Below are positions 26,711 through 32,200 of a stretch of DNA of 32,200 nucleotides, piece by piece. Location: the NCBI GenBank assembly GCA_007692425.1, contig RECG01000028.1, positions 1 through 32,200 of the forward strand. Reading direction: 5' to 3'. How positions within the stretch are numbered: the stretch's first letter is position 1; each line of letters opens with the position of its first letter. The notes under the pieces were generated by a model, which was not told the origin of the DNA, did not search any database, and was given only the letters and a program-made list of their open reading frames with translations. Source of the stretch: Acholeplasmataceae bacterium. Its GTDB lineage: Bacteria > Bacillota_I > Bacilli_A > Acholeplasmatales > Acholeplasmataceae. Both the position numbers and the translations under genes were made by a program.

Positions 26711-28398
26711 AAAAAGCACTGATCCGCAACAACATCATGCTGGTGATCCTGGCGTTTCTGCTTTTTCTGGCGGTCGCCCTTTTCGTCTTGTATCGCTTTC
26801 AATGGAAACAACAAGACACCTTCATGCGCATGATCATGGCGGAAGTCGAGCTGGCTTACAACAACCACGATGATGATGCCGCGGTGTTCGTTTTGGATTA
26901 TGCCGGTGAACATGACCGTCGTATCACGGTGCTGGATCCCCAGTTCAGGGTGATTGCGGACAGTCATGATGACCGAGTGGGCACAGACAAGAGCAGTCGT
27001 CCCGAACTGGTTGAACCAGACACCGTCAAAGCCCGTTACTCCACCACCGTCAATCTGACCATGCTTTACATCGCCAGAGAAATGGAAGATGGCAATTATT
27101 TGCGGATCAGCGTCCCTGCAGCCACCCAGACGGCCGCCTACAATCAATTGATTTTATGGTTCTCCTTGACCGGGCTGGCCTTTGTCTTGATTTATGCAGG
27201 CGGGTTGTTCAAACTCAATCAAAACCTGCTTGCCCCATGGGAACAAGCCAAAAAAGGCATGAAGGCCCTCAAAGAGGGACGATACCAGGTGATGACCACG
27301 TTTCATCCTTATCCCGAAATCAATGAGATCATCCATGAAATGAACGACATCAGTCTTGACATCGCGCGTCATGTCCGTAATGTCGAACGCTATCAGGAAC
27401 AACTCAGCCGCGTCTTGAACGAAATCAAGCAAGCCGTCATGCTCTTCAATCATCAAAACATCCTGCTTTATGCCAACAAGGATGCGCGGACACTCTTTGA
27501 CCTGGACGATGAGGCCATCGGCAACCCCGCTTATCACGGCATCCGTTCGACGGAGATCAAGCAGGCGGTCACCGATGTCAACCAAAACCGCAAGGAAAGC
27601 GCCTTTGATTATAAGAAAGACGGCAGCGTTTATGAAATCCGCGCTTTTGCCGTTGCCGACAAAGGATCCGCGCATGAGGATGCCACCGTCTTGTTGTTGT
27701 GTCGTGATGTCACCCAGTCAAGGGCGGTCGAGCAAATGAAACGCGATTTCTTCTCGCATGCCTCGCATGAACTGAAATCACCGCTTACCGCCATCAGGGG
27801 ATATGCTGAATTGATTGAACACAAACTGGTCAAACAAGAAGAAGTCGAAGACACAGCCAGGCAAATCGTCAGACAGAGTGAAACGATGACCACCTTGGTC
27901 GAAGACATGCTCATGCTCTCGAGACTTGAGAACATCAAGGAAACCACCTATACGAGACAACGGCTTGACCATCTGCTCGAAGAGGTGGTCATCACGCTCA
28001 AACCGATATCAGACCATAAGAACATGACACTATCCATCCAAGCCTCAGACATCGAGATGATGTGTGATCCGTTGGATTTACAGAAGCTTTTTAAAAACCT
28101 GATTGAAAATGCCATTAAATACAGCCCGGCTGACACGTTGATTGACATTCAACTTCATTTGGACAACGATCACATCATCTTCAAAGTCGCTGATCAGGGT
28201 CTTGGCATCGAACCCGTCCATCAGCAGCGTGTGTTCGAGCGATTCTATCGCGTTGACAAGGGACGCAAGGAAGGTGGAACCGGTCTTGGACTCGCCATTG
28301 TGAAACATGTCGTTCTCAAGTATCAAGGTAAAATCGACCTCCAATCCAAGGTTAATGAAGGAACCACCGTCACCATCAAAATGAAAAAAAACATGTAA
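26707..28398 (+). CDS. phoR: PhoR-like sensor histidine kinase
   Basis: A 563-residue membrane kinase paired with the upstream regulator. Helices at about residues 9-30 and 147-170 flank an external domain of about 115 residues. After a HAMP-like stretch comes a PAS-like domain (about 230-335, EIKQAVMLFNHQNILLYANKDA). The dimerisation domain has phosphoacceptor His354 in HASHELKSPL. The ATPase shows N box NLIENAIKYSP, G1 DQGLGI, F box FERFYRVD and G2 GGTGLGLAIVKH. TM-external-TM-HAMP-PAS-kinase is the B. subtilis PhoR layout, unlike E. coli PhoR, which lacks the large external domain. Translation is coupled to phoP by ATGA. No terminator is seen directly after the stop; the next one lies in the nrd leader. 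Confidence 0.9.
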   Translation: MKKALIRNNIMLVILAFLLFLAVALFVLYRFQWKQQDTFMRMIMAEVELAYNNHDDDAAVFVLDYAGEHDRRITVLDPQFRVIADSHDDRVGTDKSSRPELVEPDTVKARYSTTVNLTMLYIAREMEDGNYLRISVPAATQTAAYNQLILWFSLTGLAFVLIYAGGLFKLNQNLLAPWEQAKKGMKALKEGRYQVMTTFHPYPEINEIIHEMNDISLDIARHVRNVERYQEQLSRVLNEIKQAVMLFNHQNILLYANKDARTLFDLDDEAIGNPAYHGIRSTEIKQAVTDVNQNRKESAFDYKKDGSVYEIRAFAVADKGSAHEDATVLLLCRDVTQSRAVEQMKRDFFSHASHELKSPLTAIRGYAELIEHKLVKQEEVEDTARQIVRQSETMTTLVEDMLMLSRLENIKETTYTRQRLDHLLEEVVITLKPISDHKNMTLSIQASDIEMMCDPLDLQKLFKNLIENAIKYSPADTLIDIQLHLDNDHIIFKVADQGLGIEPVHQQRVFERFYRVDKGRKEGGTGLGLAIVKHVVLKYQGKIDLQSKVNEGTTVTIKMKKNM

Positions 28399-28420
28399 GC
28401 GATTTTCATTAAAAAAGCCC

Positions 28421-28449
28421 TTGCCATATGGTTGCAAATCCACTATAAT
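28421..28449 (+). promoter_or_regulatory. nrd operon promoter
   Basis: TTGCCA (28421-28426), a 17-base spacer and a perfect TATAAT (28444-28449). Transcription should start near 28456, about 148 bases before nrdI. Confidence 0.8.
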
Positions 28450-28455
28450 GGGTAT

Positions 28456-28602
28456 ACAGCAAAACGGGTCATCCCCGTTGGGCTTTAATAGGGGATAAGT
28501 AAATGATTGTCATTTCGCACACAAGTGTTCTTTTGCCGTCACTTGTCCCACTGTTAAAGCATACGCCGTATGCTTTTTATTTTTCATTCAAAGGAGTACG
28601 CT
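28456..28602 (+). promoter_or_regulatory. structured nrd leader RNA, possible attenuator or riboswitch
   Basis: The leader between the promoter and nrdI can form several helices that exclude one another. H1 is AACGGG/CCCGTT (28463-28468 with 28474-28479). H2 is ATCCCC/GGGGAT (28471-28476 with 28491-28496). H3 pairs 28492-28500 with 28541-28549, nine pairs including one G-U, and encloses the small stem AAATGA/TCATTT (28501-28506 with 28510-28515). H4 is ACAAGTG/CACTTGT (28521-28527 with 28540-28546). An intrinsic terminator follows at 28556-28578. H2 and H3 both hide the same GGGGAT, which is also a ribosome site for a short ORF at 28503. I could not match this to a riboswitch class I know, including purine and 2'-deoxyguanosine types. 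Confidence 0.55.
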
Positions 28603-28607
28603 CATGA
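28503..28607 (+). CDS. 34-codon leader ORF overlapping the nrdI start
   Basis: An ATG at 28503 follows AGGGG by 8 bases and opens a 34-residue frame ending in TGA at 28605-28607. That stop overlaps the nrdI ATG at 28604 as ATGA. The peptide starts MIVISHTSVLLPSLVPLLK and is mostly hydrophobic with a basic end. The frame runs straight through the terminator hairpin at 28556-28576, so a translating ribosome would prevent termination. It may be a regulatory leader peptide rather than a functional protein. It may also be chance, since short frames are common; the ribosome site and exact junction argue against that. Confidence 0.4.
   Translation: MIVISHTSVLLPSLVPLLKHTPYAFYFSFKGVRS
28556..28580 (+). 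terminator. intrinsic terminator inside the nrd leader
   Basis: A perfect 9-bp stem AAAGCATAC/GTATGCTTT (28556-28564 with 28568-28576) with a GCC loop is followed by TTATTTTT. It lies after the nrd promoter and before nrdI, so it must be overcome for the operon to be expressed. It would also stop transcripts reading through from phoR. Confidence 0.8.
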
Positions 28608-29014
28608 TCGTCGTTTATGACAGTCTGACCGGCCAAGGGAAGCGGTTCGCCGACAAACTAGGCTATCCGGTCGAAGACATCCGGACATTTGAAACGAAGG
28701 CAGACACCCCGCTCTTGCTTATCACGAGATCCTTCAATTTTGGTGAAGTCACCAGGGAGGCTGCCGCCTTTCTGGATTGCTATCATCACCTTGTCATCGG
28801 TGTCGCTGTCACAGGAAATCGGAACTGGGGGGCGAATTTCGGCGCGGCCGGAGACAAGATCGCCGTGACATACGGCATCCCGCTTGTCTTGAAATTCGAA
28901 GCTTCAGGCATGCCTGAGGACGTCACAAAGGTCAAGCAATGGCTTGATCGCCATCACCATTCCAACACCCATCAAAGGAGCGACCATCATGGCCATGTTC
29001 AAAACCACGGATGA
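28604..29014 (+). CDS. nrdI: ribonucleotide reductase flavodoxin NrdI
   Basis: NrdI is a small flavodoxin that supplies an oxidant to assemble the Mn(III)2-tyrosyl radical cofactor of class Ib NrdF. The 136-residue protein has YDSLTGQGKRFADKLG as the FMN phosphate loop, then RSFNFGEV and the diagnostic GVAVTGNRNWGANFGAAGDKIA. FEASGMPEDVTKVKQWL matches the family C-terminus. AAAGGAG is 7 bases before the ATG. The last 20 or so residues go beyond the family core, are rich in histidine (eight His), and are encoded partly over the ribosome site and first codons of nrdD, a 26-base overlap. NrdF is expected downstream of the window. Confidence 0.9.
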   Translation: MIVVYDSLTGQGKRFADKLGYPVEDIRTFETKADTPLLLITRSFNFGEVTREAAAFLDCYHHLVIGVAVTGNRNWGANFGAAGDKIAVTYGIPLVLKFEASGMPEDVTKVKQWLDRHHHSNTHQRSDHHGHVQNHG

Positions 29015-30926
29015 ACTGATCAACAAGTTCATTGGTAACGAAGAAGATAAACGATCGGATTATTTGAAACGGGAAAACAGCAATTTTGTCTTTTCCCTGC
29101 CACTGTTAAGAAAAAACATCTCCAACAAGGCGGAAGAGGAGTATTTGATGAAATACATCCTGCCCCGTCGTCTGGTGGAGCTTTATGACGAGGGCGTGAT
29201 CTACATCCATGACAAACAGCTGTCCTCATACTGTCAGTCGGTCTCCTGCAAGGATATCGCGACCAAGGGTATTCCCAGTATCGCCAAAAACATGCTTCAA
29301 TCCGAAGCGGCCTCATCCTTGCCGACGGTGGTCCGCCACTTCAGCAACGTCGTGACGCTGATGAGCCAGCAGGTGTCCGGTGCCGTCATGCTTTCACAGA
29401 TGACGACCATTTTGGCGTCTTATCTTTATGAAGAAGAGAAGAACCGCCAGTTTTACACCGACCGCACCTTGACCAAACTGATGTATCAACTGATCTATGA
29501 ACTCAACCTGCCGCTTCGTTCCGGGTCCGAATCAGCCTTCTCGAACTGCACGCTCGAGTTTGGCAAGCCTTCTGAAGAAATCAAGGATGAATATGTCGTC
29601 ATCGGCGGCGAAGGCATGGACTATACTTATTCGGAAATTCCGTCCGAGTATTTCGACCGCATCAACATGGCTTTCATCAACGCCATGGCCAAAGGCACCA
29701 AGGACGGCATTCCCCTGACGTTCCCGCTCATCACGGTCCAGATTGATGATGATTTTAATTATGACAATGAGGTTTTCCTGCATCTCTTGGAGAAAATGTA
29801 TCAATGGGGTGGCGTCTATTTCGAAAACTTCCGCACCCGCCCCTTCACCGATCCTTATTACACGAAAATCAACCCTTACATCAAACCCAAGGACCCTGGT
29901 GTCTCAAGAAGTTTGTGCTGCCGCCTCAATATCGACCTGAGCGTGTTGTCACGTGCTGGTGGCGGCATCTTCGGTTCATCGGTCGGCAATGTTGGCGCCA
30001 TCCAGGTTTTGAACCTTAACATGAACCGGGTCTTGATTGAGTTCGGACACGATGACGATCTGCTTAAAACCAAGATTCGTGAATATTTCGAAATCATGGA
30101 AGAAGGACATCTGGCCAAACGGGCCTGGGTCGAAGAACACAAGGAACTCTATCCCACCTTCTTTGCCTTCAATGAGAATTTGAACAACTATTTCAATGTC
30201 TTCGCGGTGACCGGCATGCACGAAGGACTCATCAACATCGGCTACAAGCAAGGCATGAATGATCCGGCCGGCAAGGTCTATGCCCATGAGCTGATGCAGT
30301 ACATGTCTTCGATCATCAACGAGTTCATCGTCCGTGACCATGTTGCCTGCGGCATCGAATATGCCCCCGCCGAAAATGCCGGCATCAAGCTGGCCAGAAG
30401 CGATGTCAAATGGGCCCGTGCCCACGGTCGTGAAATCTTTGTCCAGGGTGAAGGCGAGAGTGTCTATCTGACATCCGGATGCATGTTACCTTTCTCGGAA
30501 GAAGACTTCACCAGACAAATTGAAAACGCCTCTGAATTCCAGGGTTACGCGACCTCGGGGTCGATCCTGCATCACTTCCTGGAATCAAAAGTCCGTCCTG
30601 AAGTCTTATCCAGATACTTGCAGAACTTGTTCAAGAAACCGATCAATTACATCACCTTGACACCGACCATCACCAGCTGTCTCGACTGTGGTCAGAAGAT
30701 TGTCGCCAGCGATGCCAGGGACATCCATCATTGTCCGGTCTGCAACAGCGATGACATCGCCACCTACAGCCGCGTCATCGGTTATGTCCGCATGATCGCC
30801 CGCAAGAATATCCGTATCAACGACAAGGGTTATTACGAAGGGCAATACAATTTCTGGAGTAAGGCGAGACGCCTGGATTGGGCCCAGCGAAGACGTTTCA
30901 AGGAAGAAGACACCAATCATGATTAG
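28989..30926 (+). CDS. nrdD: anaerobic (class III) ribonucleoside-triphosphate reductase
   Basis: A glycyl-radical enzyme that reduces ribonucleotides without oxygen. The 645-residue protein lacks the N-terminal ATP-cone found in many NrdD proteins. IYIHDKQLSSYC holds the active-site cysteine region. SLCCRLNIDL and RAGGGIFGSSVGNVGAIQVLNLN match the NrdD barrel. A zinc site is formed by Cys564, Cys567, Cys582 and Cys585. The radical is expected on Gly598 in SRVIGYVRM, where the usual motif is R-V-T-G-Y. The 47-residue tail after the glycine is longer than I expect. I chose the ATG at 28989 because AAAGGAG lies 8 bases before it. It overlaps nrdI by 26 bases and nrdG by 8. Confidence 0.92.
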   Translation: MAMFKTTDELINKFIGNEEDKRSDYLKRENSNFVFSLPLLRKNISNKAEEEYLMKYILPRRLVELYDEGVIYIHDKQLSSYCQSVSCKDIATKGIPSIAKNMLQSEAASSLPTVVRHFSNVVTLMSQQVSGAVMLSQMTTILASYLYEEEKNRQFYTDRTLTKLMYQLIYELNLPLRSGSESAFSNCTLEFGKPSEEIKDEYVVIGGEGMDYTYSEIPSEYFDRINMAFINAMAKGTKDGIPLTFPLITVQIDDDFNYDNEVFLHLLEKMYQWGGVYFENFRTRPFTDPYYTKINPYIKPKDPGVSRSLCCRLNIDLSVLSRAGGGIFGSSVGNVGAIQVLNLNMNRVLIEFGHDDDLLKTKIREYFEIMEEGHLAKRAWVEEHKELYPTFFAFNENLNNYFNVFAVTGMHEGLINIGYKQGMNDPAGKVYAHELMQYMSSIINEFIVRDHVACGIEYAPAENAGIKLARSDVKWARAHGREIFVQGEGESVYLTSGCMLPFSEEDFTRQIENASEFQGYATSGSILHHFLESKVRPEVLSRYLQNLFKKPINYITLTPTITSCLDCGQKIVASDARDIHHCPVCNSDDIATYSRVIGYVRMIARKNIRINDKGYYEGQYNFWSKARRLDWAQRRRFKEEDTNHD

Positions 30927-31590
30927 GTATCTCCCCAAGCTGATGTTGACGCTTGATGAGATCAAGGACGAACCGTCCCTACTCATCCATGCGCTCACCG
31001 GCTGCATGTTCCATTGTTTCCGTTGCTTCAATTATGAAGAACTGGTTGAGAAGGTGCATGACGAGGTTTATGAAATCGACGATGTCGTCGCTTACATCCA
31101 AAAACAAGACCATCTTTTTGATAACATCATTCTAAGTGGCGGAGAGCTCATGCTCGCGCCACTTGAATCTTTAATCAGCGATCTTGGACTGATCAGGAAG
31201 ACCACCCAAAAACCGGTCATCATCTACACCACCGGACTTGAACTGGCCAAAATGAAAAACCTTCATGACCGCGGCCTGGTCGATGGTTATCACATTGATA
31301 TGAAACTGCCCTATCATCTTTTGACGGATGACGACTATGACCTGATCGAGATGACCATGGGCATCAGGCTCCGCTCGCTGGACCTGGTCAAAAGACTTGA
31401 AGAAGCGCTGGCTTTCGTGGTTGAAACCGATGCCGGCAAGAGCCAGATCCGCAGTGTCCGTTATCCTTTTTTGGACGAAACAGCCTTTGCCGAGTGCAAA
31501 TTCCATGTCGATGCACTCAACCATCGGTATAATAAGAGTACACCTTATTTCATCAATGCCTTTATTGATCCGGAAGCAACCAAAAAATAA
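30919..31590 (+). CDS. nrdG: class III ribonucleotide reductase activating enzyme (radical SAM)
   Basis: NrdG uses S-adenosylmethionine and a [4Fe-4S] cluster to create the glycyl radical on NrdD. The 223-residue protein has the radical-SAM CX3CX2C motif at Cys29, Cys33 and Cys36 (GCMFHCFRC). The SAM-binding GGE follows in ILSGGELML near residue 76. Its length and N-terminal placement of the cluster fit NrdG. The 8-base overlap with nrdD, its substrate, makes the assignment firm. The C-terminal 70 residues are less conserved with classical NrdG. The next gene, nrdE, follows after 20 bases. Confidence 0.88.
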   Translation: MIRYLPKLMLTLDEIKDEPSLLIHALTGCMFHCFRCFNYEELVEKVHDEVYEIDDVVAYIQKQDHLFDNIILSGGELMLAPLESLISDLGLIRKTTQKPVIIYTTGLELAKMKNLHDRGLVDGYHIDMKLPYHLLTDDDYDLIEMTMGIRLRSLDLVKRLEEALAFVVETDAGKSQIRSVRYPFLDETAFAECKFHVDALNHRYNKSTPYFINAFIDPEATKK

Positions 31591-31610
31591 GTGTGAAAAG
31601 GGGATAAGAC

Positions 31611-32200
31611 ATGGAACAAAACTACATACCTGAGTGGGTTCTGCTCAACAACCAGATCATTGATGGAAACGGGGCCATCAAGGATCTGGACAAAGACAAA
31701 GAAGCTGTGAAATCTTATTTTTTGAATGAAATCAATAAGAAGACACAGTTTTTCCATTCTCTCAAGGAGAAGTTGGATTATCTGGTTGAAAACGACTATT
31801 ACGAAGAGGCTTTCTTGAAACGTTACACGCTTGAAGAGATCCAGGCCGTCTATGACATCGCCTACAAGGCCAAGTTCCGTTTTCCGACCTATATGGGGGC
31901 CTTCAAGTTTTATAACGACTATGCCCTCAAGTCCCGTGATAACAAAGTATTCTTGGAACGCTATGAAGACCGTCTGGCCATCAACGCGCTCTATCATGCC
32001 AACGGCGACATCGACCTTGCCAAACGATTGATCACGTCGTTGATCGCCCAAGACTTCACGCCGGCGACACCGACGCTGCTCAATACCGGCAAAAAGAAAC
32101 GAGGCGAGTTCGTCTCGTGTTTCCTCTTGGAGATGGGCGATTCCTTGAATGACATCGCCCGTATCAGCGAGTTTTCGATGCAACTGTCCAAAATCGGTGG
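31611..32200 (+). CDS. nrdE: class Ib ribonucleotide reductase alpha subunit, N-terminal part (cut by window edge)
   Basis: NrdE is the large, catalytic subunit of the aerobic class Ib reductase, working with NrdF and NrdI. Only 196 codons are present before the right edge, out of about 700. There is no stop, consistent with truncation by the window only. PEWVLLNNQI at the start, FPTYMGAFKFYNDYALK near 91-107 and FTPATPTLLNTG near 149-160 are typical NrdE. RGEFVSCFLLEMGDSLNDI carries Cys170, the expected first redox cysteine. There is no ATP-cone, as is normal for class Ib. AAAAGGGGA precedes the ATG by 7 bases. Confidence 0.95.
   Translation, partial: MEQNYIPEWVLLNNQIIDGNGAIKDLDKDKEAVKSYFLNEINKKTQFFHSLKEKLDYLVENDYYEEAFLKRYTLEEIQAVYDIAYKAKFRFPTYMGAFKFYNDYALKSRDNKVFLERYEDRLAINALYHANGDIDLAKRLITSLIAQDFTPATPTLLNTGKKKRGEFVSCFLLEMGDSLNDIARISEFSMQLSKIG

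Noticed and set aside
28428-28443. tRNA T-arm-like string GGTTGCAAATCC
   Set aside because: No acceptor, D or anticodon arm can be built around it, and it lies between a -35 and a -10 box.
28456-28580. purine or 2'-deoxyguanosine riboswitch before nrdI
   Set aside because: The three-way junction with the conserved loop-loop contact and core bases of the purine class cannot be laid on this sequence.

Overview
The window is a gene-dense stretch of a bacterial chromosome, close to 50% GC by eye. It uses the standard bacterial code: TGA serves as a stop throughout, and Trp residues are TGG where I checked. Shine-Dalgarno sites are strong (AGGAGG/AAAGGAG) and sigma-A-like promoters are recognisable. 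The gene families (RpiR regulator, GPH sugar symporter, BadF-type sugar kinase, OmpR-type PhoP/PhoR, class Ib plus class III ribonucleotide reductase, two lipoproteins with Lgt) point to Bacillota, perhaps an Acholeplasma/Izemoplasma-like or Erysipelotrichia-like lineage. That placement is an inference and is weak. I see no rRNA, tRNA, IS element, prophage or CRISPR array.

Layout. (1) 1-5600, mostly minus strand: an amino-sugar or peptidoglycan-sugar operon (anmK, BadF-type kinase, GH4 glycosidase, start of a GHL10/DigH-like hydrolase that runs off the left edge), then lgt, then an RpiR/SIS regulator. (2) 5872-7314, plus strand: a GPH-family sugar transporter divergent from the regulator. (3) 7627-10690: an acidic lipoprotein of unknown function and a convergent GH31 glycosidase. 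(4) 10937-16489: two overlapping ATPase-permease fusion proteins (MacB/FtsX type) and a PAP2 phosphatase. (5) 16691-20247: ornithine aminotransferase, a small membrane protein, and a DrrAB-like ABC-2 exporter. (6) 20384-28398: a complete phosphate regulon, pstS-pstC-pstA-pstB-phoU-phoP-phoR, behind a candidate Pho box. (7) 28604-32200: nrdI-nrdD-nrdG-nrdE, cut off by the right edge.

The genes in each block fit together. In block 1 the transporter and regulator could import and sense wall-derived sugars, which AnmK and the kinase would phosphorylate and the hydrolases cleave. In block 6 PstSCAB imports phosphate, PhoU links uptake to PhoR, and PhoP is expected to act on the 11-bp repeats before pstS. 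In block 7 an oxygen-dependent class Ib reductase (NrdI/NrdE, with NrdF expected downstream) shares one transcript with an oxygen-sensitive class III enzyme (NrdD/NrdG).

The most unusual items are three. First, a double-length PstS has the half-domain order C-N-C-N, a circularly permuted tandem duplication. Second, PstA carries an extra extracytoplasmic domain of about 125 residues that looks PDZ-like. Third, the nrd operon has a structured leader with mutually exclusive helices, an intrinsic terminator, and a 34-codon leader ORF whose stop overlaps the nrdI start. I could not match this leader to a known riboswitch class.
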